DNA of 64,000 nucleotides from Dolomedes plantarius (GCA_907164885.2 OU015490.1:94342372-94406371), one strand, 5' to 3'. Positions 48,705-61,066 are shown, counted from the stretch's first letter. A program made the numbers and translations. Notes: a model not told the origin generated them from the sequence alone.

Positions 48705-49147
48705 ATTTGTATGTTTAAAAGTTTTATATTTACTTTTATGGAGGTAATTTCATTTGAATAAAGTGAAAATTTCTGTTCTAATATATATATTGTAATAAAA
48801 AATAGAAATTATTTACAAATAACATTCAATTTAGGTTTGTTTATATTTCAATATAATGTTTTTTGGTTTAAAATTAAAATATTTTAGTTTAGAGCTATAT
48901 TTTTCTCAAAACCATGCACGTAAGTAATTATTTGATTTATCGAGGGAAAAAAAGTGTACTCATAATTATTCTGTTTTAAAATTTATTAAATTTGTTATAG
49001 TAATTTGACAGTTGTTTTACAAAACACAATGTGTTATTTATCCATGTGTGTAAAAAGAATAGATATTGTGTGATAATATTATTAGATATAGCTAATCGAA
49101 AAACATGAGAAATGATTACTTTATTGAAGGTTGAAAGGTAGTCAGAG

Positions 49148-49432
49148 TATTCTTTGTACGTATAAAAAAAGAATTATTTTGTCATTTAAATATCTTTCTT
49201 TAAAGATTTAATTTACTTACAGACCTCCTAATGCAAGTACAATTTTAAGCAAATCACATCTTTGTTACACTTATACATGCTTGTATTTGCTAATAAACAT
49301 ATAGTAAAAAAGAATCATTTTCCAACAAATTAGAGTATTATAAACGCTCTGGGAACACTTCAAACATGTAAGATGCATGACTTTTTCATAGATAATAAAT
49401 TCATTTAAAATATTTAAGTTAGTTTATGTGTA
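49148..49432. repeat. ~280 bp direct repeat, right copy
   Basis: The second copy of 48071-48352. The two are in the same orientation, 1.08 kb apart start to start. Confidence 0.85.
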
Positions 49433-51118
49433 AAAATTTACAACCAAGATGTTAATCACCATTGTAAGCATTTAGGTATACTCTCCATTGATTTCTGAGT
49501 AAAGAGAACACAATGTCCCAAAACAACTCTCATTCATAAGGTAACCCCTGTTTATAACTTATTAACCAATAATCTTGTTATCGTTTTAGGTTCTTGCTTT
49601 ATACATGCTCTATTAATTATGATATGTGCGGAATACCCTTCTTAATTACAGTTAACACAAACAACACTCTGTTCTATAGTCATCTATTTATTGACGTTAT
49701 ATACTCTACGATACTTAAGGCTGCTATGTACTAAGAAAAATAATCGTATTTCCCTTTTCCTCTTTTTGTAGACTCTTGTGGTGGGAGGAGTCCAGTTGAC
49801 AATTCAAGAATTCCACCCCTCTTAGGATTGACATTTTGAGGGATTGTAACGAGTCTCTCTCTATAGGAGGTTAAGCGCTGCCCCAAAATTGTTTATTTAA
49901 AATTTATTTTTGTCAATAACTTGCTGATACATAAATGCTGATAATCAAATAAAACTGGTATTGTCAGATAGCCTGAACTTTTCTGCAAAGCGCTACAGGA
50001 TTCATTTTATAAATTTCGTCCACCGAAGGAATTTATGAGTGTTTAAAACACACTATACCAGATTTTTCCCCGAATAATTTAAATTTTTAAATATTAATTG
50101 CATTTAAAAAAACGAAAAATGTGCACAAATGAAAAATTTCTTTCTCTATGACGGAGTACAATTTTTTAAAAAAAATCTTTGATTCCAAGTCGGCAATCCA
50201 TCGACAAATTTTTTCCATAGGTTAACATTGAGTTGAGCGAATCCAATGGGATTAGTACATAGCAGCCTTATTGCTATTTACTCACAGTTCCGAGCAATAT
50301 TCATTATTTGCTAAGTACGACCTTCTCATTATTTGTGCTTGTGGCACTGCGGTTTTGCTGTTTATTCAAATTAGTAATATTCAAATGTCGCTTATTCAAA
50401 TTCCCTCCTTTAAATTGGTGGTGACGTCATTTGCCAAATCTGACGTCGCGGAATGAGGAAAAGCACTCAAATGTGATACATAAAGCAACTGCAGTCCCGT
50501 CTTTTTCATGCCTTGCTAGTGCCGACAGTTTACCTGGCTGCATTTTTAGCCAGTCAGCATAAGTTTTTATTAATGTAACTTTTGGTTTTTTTGTTTTTAA
50601 TCTTGTTAACAAATGAACAAGACGGAGTCAGATCAGTTTGTTTTCTTGAATACTAGAATAAATACAAACATAGGATCCAGGACCAGTACAAAACGGTGAA
50701 TACATGTTTTTGATTAAGATTCAAGAAACATTTTTTATCTACAGCTGCCTTTTTTTAAAAATGTCTTTGAAAAATAGTTTTACATTTTCTTATTTGGCGA
50801 TTTTAAAGATTTATCAGCGATTAAGGGGGTCCGGGACACATTTAAAAAAAGAATTATTTATTGAGTTAAAATTTTGAATTTTTTTGCGAAGGTTAACCAT
50901 ATAATTTGTAAACAAAATCACTTCATAAAACATCTCAAAATGTGTTTAAAAAATTTTTAATTTTTTAAAAAAGTGGGGAAATTTAAAATTTTTATAACTG
51001 GAAATATTATTTGTCAAATTTCAATTCTTTTTCATATAATTAAACAGAAATATATAAGTTTTGATTCAGCATTTTTTTTAAATATTAATTTTTTTTAAAA
51101 ATTAAAAATATTTATATT

Positions 51119-51533
51119 TGTGGCGAGCACTGCAGCAGCTTCGCTGAATTCGCTCCTCTGGTCATCTCCTTGGGCAGTCCAGACCACACGCAAATCAGGT
51201 ACGACGGTGTGCGCTGTTTGTTTTACACGCTGTGTGCGCATCCAGCGGGAGTATAAAGGCAAGCGACAGACAGCTCCTAAGAACCAGCTCCAGGCGGCAG
51301 CTACATGAGACATCAGCGCCACGTACGGCTACAGGCAGCAGCTACTTGAAATGCCAGCAGTCATCCTTATGTATAAGTTTATTTTATTTTATTTTTTTTA
51401 ACCAAGTGATTGTTAAAGCGGTTTAATAAATAATTTAAATATTTAATGCCTGGTGTAAGTCTCTCTCGCATCAAGCATCTTGCAAGAATAGCAAAGATTT
51501 GTACGAGTGGGAATTTCATACCCACTCTCTACA
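51119..51533 (+). repeat. 5' LTR of the deleted gypsy element
   Basis: 415 bp, starting TGTGGCGAGCACTGCAGC and ending ACTCTCTACA. It contains GAGTATAAAGG, a TATA-like box near 51249, and AATAAATAATTTAAAT at about 51425. Confidence 0.88.
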
Positions 51534-51535
51534 AG

Positions 51536-51567
51536 TGGTGACCCGGTCGTGATTTGAACACGCAACC
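51536..51567 (+). promoter_or_regulatory. Primer-binding site resembling tRNA-Trp
   Basis: Two bases after the LTR, TGGTGACCC begins a stretch that continues with CGTGATTTGAACACGCAACC. From memory, this complements the conserved eukaryotic tRNA-Trp 3' region (acceptor, T arm and variable region) over about 32 bases with few mismatches, well beyond the usual 18. Confidence 0.65.
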
Positions 51568-51999
51568 GTCTGATGCATCCAACTTCGGTCTAGGAGCTGT
51601 TTTACAGCAAACTCACAAAGGTATTACCACACCATTAGCTTTTTTTCACGCAAACTCAGACCGGCAGAAATAAAGTATAACACTTATGATAGTGAACTTT
51701 TGTCAGCTTATTCGGCAATTCAGCATTTTCACTACTTTTTAGAAGGACGTAATTTTTCAATTCTCACCGATCACAAACCTCTGACGTTTTCTTTTCAACT
51801 AAAAAGTGATTGTATTTCTCCTCGTCGACACCGGCACCTTGATTTCATTTCACAATATACCACCGACATCCGTTATATCCCCGGTTCACAAAATGCTGTC
51901 GCCGATACCCTTTCAAGAATTGAAGAAATTAGCACTCCTTCGGTTATAGATTTTCAAGCACTGGCATTAGCGCAGAAAAAAGATCCAGAGATACTTTAA
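51568..51999 (+). pseudogene. RNase H part of the deleted gypsy element
   Basis: It begins abruptly at SDASNFGLGAVLQQ right after the primer site. A frameshift follows LAFFHA near 51655, and the frame from 51700 continues with FHYFLEGRNFSILTDHKPLTF and the final QNAVADTLSRIEE block. It stops at 51997-51999. Catalytic Asp residues in DAS and TDHKP are visible. Confidence 0.85.
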
Positions 52000-52097
52000 A
52001 GACTACATCCAGTCTTCAGTCACAACCCATCACTCTCGCGGTAGATATTGAACTTTTATGTGATACTTCCAATGGTCGTATTCGATCATATACACCC

Positions 52098-53187
52098 ATG
52101 GACTTTCGTATAGCTGTCTTTGATTCAGTTCACAGCCTCGCCCACACCTTTACTAAGGCCACTTTACAAGCGATAAAAAAAAGATACATCTGGCCATTTA
52201 TCAAAAGAGACTGTCGCAAATGGGGAAAAGGATGCCTATCCTGTCAGCAAAATAAAGTGGCTAGACATGTTCAAACTCCTCACGGGCGATATGCTTTACA
52301 TGAACAACGATTTTCACAAGTCCATTTGGACATTATAGGTCCATTGCCACCCTCCCAAGGATTCCGTTACTGTTTAACAATGATCGATCGTTATACTCGT
52401 TGGCCAGAAATTGTTCCAGTACCTGACCAATCAGCCAAAACGATAGCGAGAGCATTTCTTCATAACTGGATCTCCCGTTACGATGTGCCGCATACCATAA
52501 CAACTGACGAAGGTAGGAATTTTGAAAGTTCTTTATTTTGCGCACCGGCTAAACATGTACTAAAACACGCACATCCGCCTACAACCCAGCAAGTAATGGT
52601 ATCATAGAGCGGTTTCACCGCCAATTAAAATCTTGTTTAATGTGCCGATTTACCACACAATGGCCAGAGCAAATTCCTCTTATTCTACTTGGACTTTGCT
52701 CGATGTTTAAAGACGATCTCGGAGCAAGTAAAGCTGAACTTTTATATGGAACTTCTCTACGTCTTCCTGGGGAATTACTTTCTCCTCACAACGAGTGTAA
52801 AATACCTCCAGACAAATTTCTTTCGCAGCTTAAAACTGTTTTTATGCCATTCGTCCTGTACAAACGGCGCATCATGGTCCACAAAAAATATTTTTGTTTA
52901 AAGACCCGGGAAAATGTTCTCATGTTTTTGTACGGCAGGATCATGTCCGACGCTCTTTACAGCCTCCATATGCAGGGCCATACAAAGTTCTCCAACGACA
53001 GCCGAAGCTCTTTAAGCTGCAAATCAAAGATTCTCAAGTATGGGTCTCCATCAATAGACTCAAGCCTACCTATTTCTGCAGCGATATTCCTACGGAGCCT
53101 ATCTCAGCTCCACATCCACCTCCAGCAGTTGGCAAAGCGACAACTTCATCGCCGCGTACTGTAACTACGCGTTCCGGTAGAAGATAA
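52098..53187 (+). pseudogene. Integrase part of the deleted gypsy element
   Basis: The H2C2 zinc domain (HSLAHTFTKAT ... CLSCQQNK) and catalytic core are present: MIDRYTRWPEIV (Asp), TTDEGRNFESSLF (Asp). After a frameshift near 52590 comes IIERFHRQLK with the Glu retained. Later frames carry PLILLGLCSMFKDDL and LLYGTSLRLPGEL and, from 52894, the C-terminal module with PYAGPYKVLQRQPKLFKLQI, ending in a basic RSGRR tail. It has at least three frame changes and is inactive. Confidence 0.85.
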
Positions 53188-53251
53188 CGATTTCGCCTTC
53201 CTGGTCCTATTCGGTAAGCCACATTTCGTCTATTTCCCTCCGTGTCGTCGA

Positions 53252-53266
53252 CTGGGGGGGGAGTAC
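53252..53266 (+). promoter_or_regulatory. Polypurine tract of the deleted gypsy element
   Basis: TGGGGGGGGAGTAC lies immediately before the 3' LTR, the position of the plus-strand primer. Confidence 0.75.
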
Positions 53267-53709
53267 TGTGGTGAACACTGCAGCAGCGATTCACAGTTTC
53301 GCTGCGCAAAGCAGCTTCGCTGAATTCGCTCCTCTGATCATCTCCTTGGGCAGCCCAGACCAAACGCAAATCAGGTACGACGGTGTTCGCTGTGTGTTTT
53401 ACACGCTGTGTGAGCATCCAGCGGGAGTATAAAGGCAAGCGACAGACAGCTCCTGATAACCAGCTCCAGGCGGCAGCTACATGAGACATCAGCGCCAGGT
53501 ACGGCTACAGGCAGCAGCTACTTGAAATGCCAGCAGTCATCCTTATGCATATGTTTAGTTTATTTTCTTTTCTTTATCCAAGTGATTGTTAAAGCTGTTT
53601 AATAAATAATTTAAATATTTAATGCCTGGTGTAAGTCTCTCCCGCAACAAGCATCTTGCAACAATAGCAAGGATTTGTACGAGTGGGAATTTCATACCCA
53701 CTCTCTACA
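53267..53709 (+). repeat. 3' LTR of the deleted gypsy element
   Basis: 443 bp, matching 51119-51533 with a ~28 bp insertion near the start and scattered differences. Confidence 0.88.
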
Positions 53710-54422
53710 TATTAAAAATTACAAAAAAATTATGTAACATATTTTTTAAAAATCGTATTTTCGAAAGTAAACATTTTTTTCAAATTTGCTGAATCAAAAT
53801 TACAGTAAAATAGTTGAAAAAGACATGTTCCAAATTTCAACTATTTATCGTTAACGGTTCTTGACTTATAACAATTTAAAGACGAGAAATGCGGAAAAAA
53901 ACCCATCATGCTGAAAAACGCACTTACAGGTTGAAACAACGCTTGGCTACTATTAGAATGTTGCAAAAATTAAAAATATTCTACTGTTCTAATTAAGATA
54001 GAAGCATGATTTAAACGTCAATTTAATCGTAAAAGAAGTCAGAAATTTTAAATGCAATAAAATGTTTTTCGAAAATTCGAACAATTTTGTGTCCTGGAGA
54101 ATTTTGTGTCCTACATAATAGATTTTTTTTTACTATCAACGTACTCTCATATGTAGCGAAGTCTAGGGAAATCTGTCAGTAATGAAGAAGTTATGAACGT
54201 TATGCAATCACCCATTACAAACCCCGCACAATCTTACCCAATATCAACCCTCTGTAAGATGTCAGTACGACTTGAATTTCATCAAAACTAAAAAGTTATA
54301 TTTTTGTGCCTTTCTGCATATTTTTTTAAATATATTTTAATAATTCTTTAAAAATTACTGTTTTTTCAATAAGGCAGCTTAAGGAGGAATAAGCAGAAAG
54401 TTATGTTTCCTTTCACAACTAA

Positions 54423-54596
54423 GAGCCTGTTTACATAGAATCGGTCAGCGTCAGTGTCACTCGTATATACATATTTTAAACCAATCACAGACCTTAACAA
54501 TTTCGTGGCTAATCGTTTGGAGGTTTGTAATTGGTTTTAAATTTATTTCAATGCGAGTAACGCTGACACTTGACGGATTGTATGTGAACAGGCCCT
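54423..54596. mobile_element. Short palindromic MITE (174 bp)
   Basis: The left arm starts GCCTGTTTACATAGAATC and the right arm, reversed, reads GCCTGTTCACATACAATC. Pairing continues through CAGCGT/GTCA and ACTCG for about 40 bp. CAG/GGCCTGTT-type ends suggest the hAT superfamily, but a target duplication could not be fixed. Confidence 0.65.
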
Positions 54597-55640
54597 AACA
54601 TACTCTATTATATACATGAAACTTGTGAAATAGGCGTAACAGAAACACCCAACTTTTTAAAATCCACAATTAATATATATATAATGGCAGCTATTTTAGG
54701 ATTTATTAATATATTCCTTTTTTCAGGCCAGGGAGCATTAGATGCGTCTGTCTCACTAATCATTTAATAATTTAACTCTTATGGGTAAATGAGCAACAAA
54801 CATTTTCGAAGCCCATTGTTGGAGTCGCCGGAAGTAACAACGACTTGAAATGGATTCGTCTTGCGCAAAAACAGGGGTGGCGAATTTTGTAACCACGAGT
54901 CCACGAAATGAAACACACCGAAAAACGAAATAGACAAATAGGGCAGGATTTTCTGAACAAAAGGTGGAAAAGAAAAGGGAGACAACAGCATTTTGAAATG
55001 GAGCTAAGCAATAAAAGAAATTCTTGTTGAATGTTGCGATCCTGTTGTAAAATACTTTTTACTGTACATTCTGCGGATTGAATGTTGATTGAAATAAGGC
55101 ACGAACGTTCCATATTTTAAATTAACTCTGTAGGGAAGCTGTTATGTGTCAGAGAAATAACAAATAAAGAACTTTTGAAATCCTGGTTGGATATTCTTGG
55201 TTGCTTTAAGGGGGTTTTTTTGTCCGTTTCTTCACTAAAAAGCTCTAGTTGCATATTATTTTTTCGAATAACAATTTTTTATGATGTAATCTTAATAATT
55301 CATTATGATTACTTAGAATCACTGTTTTGTAATATTATCTAAGTAACAAATTTTCTATGAATATTGTAGCTCCTGGATTATATGGAAAAAATCAATCCGT
55401 CCTTGTAAAAGAAGCTTAGATTATAGATGGCCAATATATAAGCTCTTGTTTACCATATCCAACAATATTAGTTTCTGATCTTCTCAACTGATCTCTGAAG
55501 AACATTTTTTGTTACAACGCAGGTTCGTTTCATATTTAAGTAGAATAGTGTGTATTTCGTATCATTCATAATCATACTGGGTTTTTTCATAAATTATTGA
55601 ATTATCGTAAATGTAACTTAAAAATGGGCGAAGGTTTTAC
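54597..55640. other. Right part of the last intron of gene B
   Basis: AT-rich intron sequence. A minus-strand open stretch (54772-55113) has no recognisable domain and I do not call it a gene. Confidence 0.45.
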
Positions 55641-55814
55641 CAATGCAATTTCGATATCCTTCAGAGAAGGCAATGTGTGTCCATGGACGTATTTCTGTGG
55701 ATTCAGTAAATCGTTCCGGATCAAACTTCTCTGGATCAGGGTAGATATGGGGATTTCTGTGCAGCAAGAAACTGGAGAAAACTAATTCTGCTCCTTTCGG
55801 AACTGTGTATTGCC
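55641..55814 (-). CDS. CYP4: Cytochrome P450 CYP4-like gene B, haem-binding exon
   Basis: The acceptor is CTTTCAG and the donor GTAAAA; both ends are in phase with the neighbouring exons. It encodes, in order, the beta strand YTVPKGAELVF, the LLHRNPHIYPDP segment, the meander motif FDPERF and the haem loop FSEGYRNCIG. The invariant Phe, Gly, Arg and the axial-ligand Cys of FxxGxRxCxG are all present. The segment before the loop (RPWTHIAF) differs from the usual CYP4 RHPYAYIPF. All signature residues are intact, so the enzyme is expected to bind haem. Confidence 0.95.
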
Positions 55815-57274
55815 CTGAAAGAAGAAGACAATGTTATGTATCATATCCACTGATAAATAATTTTGAATGCTTGCATTTGCATTTTAATTTTCCTTGTCCA
55901 GAATTCGAATACAGAAACTTCCGTTGACTGAATAAGAGAGAGGAAAGTTTGCGACCTTGGGAATCTTTTACTGAACCCAACTGGGATGTGTGTACTCTAC
56001 ACGGCCCTCTGTGCAATAGACCGCTTTCAGTACAGTGAACACACCTCTTAAATCATTGAATGCTTTGTGAAGTACTCTGAAGATCTACAGTTAGAGACCA
56101 ATCGACTGGTAACCATGTGATCGTTTTACAATGGTATTATCGACGTGCAATACCCTTGTAAACGGGTTACATTTTAAGAACGCGTTAACCAATTTAGATC
56201 AGAAGAAAAACTAAAATTTGAGTAACTTCGAAGGCATTATGACTACCTGCGCTTAGAAGAATTTTGTGGCTGTCATCGAGCAGACATTAGTTATCTATAC
56301 CGTGAATAACACGACGTATACCTTTCCTTGTAATGGCAGAGGAATGCAGAGAACAGTTTCGACATTATGCGACAGATATTGTAACGCATGTGTTGTAACA
56401 CAAGAATGTCCAAATGGGCAATAGTATTTTTTTAAGAAAACCAGTTGTTTGTGATGTGGCCCTTAATTATTTTCCTTCTGCTGGAAATGACAGGAAAAAA
56501 TTTGTAATGTCCCGTGATCAGGATTCAATCTTCTTAAGGATATTAGCAATATGTAAATTTGAAAACATAATGAAGCGATGAACCCATTCAGTATGACACT
56601 GATGGTACAATGATGAACCCTTTTCATCATCCTCTAATAATGTTATTATGGAGTATGTTTGATCCTTTAACACCATACTTAAACATACCACCTACCATAG
56701 ACTGTATACAAAAAGCTCACTAGTCCCTAGCGTACGAAACATAGTTGCTGAACGTAATCGAACATACATACATGTGTGTATGTGTGCATGCGCTAGTGAG
56801 TGTGTGTGTGTAAGCAAGTCAAATTCCACTCACTGACTGATCACGGTATCTATGGAGCCATAGATCCTAGGAATTTAAAATTTTGCAGGCTAGGGTCCCT
56901 CACAGGCCGTAGGTGCCTTTCAAGAGACCTGTTTATAAAACTCGAACCTTAAGGGAATTGAAACTGGCTTAAACCCCCAAAGTAAAATAATAAATAAATA
57001 AATTCTAATTCTCTTATATAATGTAGGATCTTAACCGGACTACTTTTAAATGAAAGTATGATTCGATAACGGTGTTACTGATAAAATAACGGCGTTTCAT
57101 CGAAATTGACCCGAAATGGACAGAGCTCAAATTTTTTGAAAGTTCAATTTTTACAATTGCGTTCAAATCTACATTATCTAATATTAAGTATTTCAATACC
57201 CATGCAAATGACGATATGTACGGTCCTGATATATTTCCCGACCTCCGCCGTTAAATATCGTGTAGGAAACAACA
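55815..57274. other. Intron of gene B, no gene seen
   Basis: Contains a TG-rich tract near 56765-56810 and nothing else recognised. The Tc1 relic begins at its right end. Confidence 0.45.
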
Positions 57275-58440
57275 ATGGAATTGGTCGCATGCAAGTTGCT
57301 AAGGAGTGCAGAGTTATCTGATTTCCAGATAGTTGTAATCGTCGGGTATCACAGAAATGGACGATCCTTAAGGGACATATCTAGCGAGCTGAATTACCCA
57401 AAATCGACAGTGACCTACGTGATTCAGAAGTGGAAGGCGAGCGGTGATTATCGGAATGTGCCCCGAGTCGGCAAACCCACGAAACTAGGAAATAGAGATC
57501 GACTTGGAGTTATCCCGACAAATTCGGAAGAATCGCCCCCAGCCGATGGCCCACATACTCTAAGGGTTTCATGAAACATCCGGGAGTGTCGTTTCGATGA
57601 ATACCATCCGTAAGGAATCACATTTGCTTGGTTTTCATGATCGTGCTTCCGCCCATAAACCATTGATCACAAAGTTCAACCGCACTGCTCGGTTAATGTA
57701 GTGCAAAGTACGTCGAAAGTGGACCGTTGATCTGTGTAAACGGGTTCTCTGGAGCGAAGAATCAAGGTTCACAGCCTACCGTTCGGAGGGAAGGGTCTGG
57801 GTCTGGCGTCTGCCTGGAGAACGTCTCCTGCTAAAATGTATTGTGCCCACAGTAAAGTTCGGTGGAGGTGGAATTATTGTCTGGGGCTGTTTCTCCTCGT
57901 ATGGAATGGGACCATTCGTCCCAATTCATGGTAAGCTCAACGCCGACACCTACTGCACTATTTTGGATGACAGTGTGCTTCCCATGTTGTGGCAGTTTTA
58001 CCGGTCGGATCCATGTGACTTCCAGGAAGACAAGGCCAGCTGTCATGTAGTGAAATCCATCATGGATTGGTATGGTGACAATGGGGTTAACCGAATGGAC
58101 TGGTCTGCCCTGAGCCCTATCGAAAAACTCTGGGACGAGTTGGATCGCGGAATTAAGGGGTGCAGCAAACGTCCAAAATCAGTGAAGGATCTAACATGTC
58201 TTCTCCAAGCCAAGTGGAAGAAAATACCACAAGCCGTCCTTCAAGGACTTGTGGAAATCATGTCCCGAAGGGCTGAGGCTGTAATTGCCTCTCGGGGAGA
58301 CTCTACCAAGTATTGAATATGAAGAAATTTTGTTTTTCTTTTCTATCACATGTGTTCAAATACTTATTGGTAGATAGTGTATAATATTCTTGTTTACTCC
58401 GTATCAGATAACCTTGTAAAAAAATAGGACACACTGTTAT
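57275..58440 (+). pseudogene. Tc1-type transposase relic
   Basis: The N-terminal helix-turn-helix region is in one frame (LSDFQIVVIVGYHRNGRSLR, then YPKSTVTYVIQKWK). After frameshifts the catalytic part resumes. The first block reads WSEESRF (Glu for the usual Asp). Further blocks are [28 protein letters not shown] (second Asp kept) and [21 protein letters not shown], where the residues usually reading DLNP are deleted but the Glu remains. It ends near ASRGDSTKY at 58315. The sequence ACAAGG..ATAGGACACACTG at about 58410-58437 looks like its right terminal repeat; I could not find the left one. It is inactive. Confidence 0.85.
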
Positions 58441-58979
58441 ACATTTCCATATCAAGTTAGAGAAGGTAAATTTTGCCATTATACGCTTAGCTACAAGGTA
58501 GGGGCTCGTGGAACTAGGTAGATAATATACAAAAATGGAGAATTTCCGGATAATTACCAGTTTAAAATTCACCAAAATTCACTTTGTGAACTTTCCATGT
58601 TGTTAAATAAGATAACAAACATTACTGTATTTTTACACTTTTCAAAACAAAATATAAACATCATGTACAGGAAAATATTTAAAAGGAATCAGTGCTTTTG
58701 ATTTTTCCCAAATAAAAATTATCTTTTACGCTTTCATAGAAACCCTTTTCTACAAAATCATATTTTAAGACGCACTACGTAAAACTATCTTCTAAAATAA
58801 AAATTGTGAATCGCGTGATCTAAATAGCATTTAATACGACACATTTTATTTTCGGTTTCATATCTTATTGCTTAATTATGCTATTTTTAGAATAAGATTT
58901 CAAAATCTCCTTAATAAAATAAGTACTTCTATGAGTCTCAATTTTTCCCTGGCTTTCAACTACAAAATAAATTACATAC

Positions 58980-59046
58980 CACACTGAACGTCTCTTTTTG
59001 GTTTTCTTGAGTAGAGAGGTACTGGTGGATACAAGCGTAGAGTCTC
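58980..59046 (-). CDS. CYP4: Cytochrome P450 CYP4-like gene B, ExxR exon
   Basis: A 67 nt exon with acceptor TTTTTCACAG and donor GTATGT. It starts in phase 0 with GAG and leaves one G for the haem exon. It encodes ETLRLYPPVPLYSRKPKRDV: the K-helix ExxR (Glu and Arg that stabilise the haem core) and the RLYPPVP stretch that marks CYP4 enzymes. It is a perfect family match and undisrupted, though too short for routine ORF calling. Confidence 0.95.
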
Positions 59047-61066
59047 CTGTGAAAAATTAAAATTAAAGATTGGGAAGAATGTAGAAATGTGCAGAAATGT
59101 GTTGAAAATAAAATTAATGCACAGATTGTGCCACCATTACGTATGAAAATGCCCCATAACATCATTCGAATCTCTAACTGTTAATTAGTTATGCTAATTA
59201 AAGGACGGGTTAGTATCGATTAATGAAAAACGCGTATAATTCAAAAATGTTCCTGAATACCGTAAAATATGATTATGAATCCTGAATACCATAAATTATT
59301 TGAAAGATTTAAATGAAGGATGTATTGAGATTAAATCAGGAAGGAATAATTATAGCGATGAGAATCATAATAAAACTTTGAGATTTGCAATATTTTTATT
59401 TGGATTAAGATATGTAATACTTCTATATTTGTGATTCAAGGAGAATCCCCTCCCCCCACAGAAAACAGACATTTCAGTGTAAATAAACATTCCAAACTTC
59501 AGTTTATTCCATGTAGTATTTTTTATTTCCATAACTCATAGCTTCCTCTGCGTTTACATATAATCAATGAAAAGCTTCGCCGTAAAACAAAACCAAATTA
59601 ATTTGTTGCATACTGGAATGAATGCTTAGTAAATAAATTATTTTCATAGTAAAGCAATATTGTTTCAGTAATGATCTAATAATTTTCTGCAGATTGCCAA
59701 TGCGAGGCACTTGTCAATGAAGACATTTGTAATTTAACCATTGAAGACATTTTCAATATAACCAATGAAGACATTTCCAATTTAACCAATGAAGACATTT
59801 GCAAAATAATTATTGAAGATATTTGCAAAATAATCAGTGATTACATCTGAAAGATAACCAATGATGACATTTGCAATTTAATCTGTGATTGCTTTCAAAG
59901 AGGGGACACAGTATAAGTGAAAAAACACCCTCTCCTGGTGCCACTTCAATTTTGACTGAGAACCCCAGGTGCGATATCTGGCGGGATCGTATCTTCTCCC
60001 ACAAAATAATATTGATAGTTAAGTGTATAAAAACGTAATAAAGTAATTAAGTAATATAAAGATTGTTGCATTCCTATGTAAACTCATAAAAATAAAAGTA
60101 TAATGAACATTTTATTCCTTAATATCGTGTCTGACATCAAAAGGGGGATAGGAATCAAACTCAAGTTTGATATTCAGGGATAAACTGCAACAGTGTTCTC
60201 CTACATTTTCCTGTGGGAGGTCTAGAAGTAAATATGTTAAGAAATACAGGAAACTTTTTCAATAGTTTACCCCTTATACATGTTTTGAGTATCAACAAAT
60301 TTTAACTCTTCTGAAAGTACTTAGGAAAACTAGTTTTTGATTAAGAAAGTTTCCTTGACTCCACAACATCACCCTTGTGTTAAGCTTTTCTCGTCTTCCA
60401 TGATATGTCTTCCTTGGGATGAACTTTTTCTATCCCTTGGAGACAATACAGAGTTTCCAATAGAGACAGAGCTTCTACTTCACATTACACATTATTAGTA
60501 TTTATGCATAATACTTCTATTTTACTTGTGAAATTCCTTTTTTTAATAACATCATTTTATAACATGCGAAGCAAGTTGAAAAGGAAACACTTGAAATGCT
60601 TTTCAATGGAGTAAAATGTCCTTCAGCTGTGTTTCATACGATAACAGTTTTCCTTTGTTTAGACTTCTCTTTTAGTCATTTTTAAATGTATTACCATGTT
60701 TAGTATCATTCAAATCTAAATGTTTGAGGAAAATCCTGACTTAATAATATGATCATTTTAATATTTTTGGCACAATTACCATCCGTTTTACAATCACACG
60801 CGTATCCTGGTTCAGGAGGTTCCAATTTCCGAGAAACAATAAGTTCTTTTATGTTACATATTTATAATCTTACTTAACATAAAATGTGGCTTAATCGGGT
60901 GAATTTATGTCTAAGTACGTAATTTAGATAATGAAACGAGAAATGAAAATTTTGATGACAAACAAGAATAGCAATTATATTTTTTTATAATCTGTCTCCG
61001 TTAGCTAGAAAGCTAGCAGTATGGGAACATTTCTTTTTAAAGTAAGTTTTAAAAATTATTGGTAAA
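59047..61066. other. Intron of gene B
   Basis: AT-rich, with the 24 bp minisatellite at 59716-59883. No other structure is recognised. Confidence 0.5.
59716..59883 (+). repeat. 24 bp minisatellite, seven copies
   Basis: The unit is AATGAAGACATTTGCAATTTAACC with variants. The copies are exactly 24 bp each. Read on the plus strand they give an 8-residue repeat (NEDICNLT, IEDIFNIT, NEDISNLT, NEDICKII, IEDICKII) until a TGA in the sixth copy. No start codon or gene context is evident. Confidence 0.85.

Larger units (their letters stand above)
47796..50820. other. Left part of the last intron of gene B
   Basis: The intron runs from 47796 to 55640. This part holds the Mutator-like fragment and its flanking direct repeats. 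The rest (49433-50820) is AT-rich with no gene recognised. Confidence 0.5.
51119..53709 (+). mobile_element. Internally deleted Ty3/gypsy LTR retrotransposon
   Basis: The LTRs are 51119-51533 (415 bp) and 53267-53709 (443 bp). Both begin TGTGG and end CTCTCTACA, with TATT duplicated outside. The internal region is only 1.7 kb: the primer site runs directly into RNase H, followed by integrase in the ordinary gypsy order. gag, protease and reverse transcriptase are missing. Frameshifts break what remains. The larger 3' LTR carries about 28 extra bases near its start (GATTCACAGTTTCGCTGCGC). Confidence 0.9.
50821..53996 (+). repeat. TTAA-bounded dispersed repeat, copy 2, split by a gypsy element
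   Basis: The halves 50821-51118 and 53710-53996 together match 17339-17928 in inverse orientation, and both outer edges are TTAA. The gypsy element at 51119-53709 sits between them with a TATT target duplication, so the repeat was there first. The joined length is about 580 bp. Confidence 0.65.

Noticed and set aside
54772..55113. 113-codon minus-strand frame in the last intron of gene B
   Set aside because: It has no recognisable domain and low-complexity Phe/Leu/Cys composition. It lacks splice or start support.
57106..57321. Frame overlapping the start of the Tc1 relic
   Set aside because: It has no similarity to transposase and ends inside the real helix-turn-helix coding frame.
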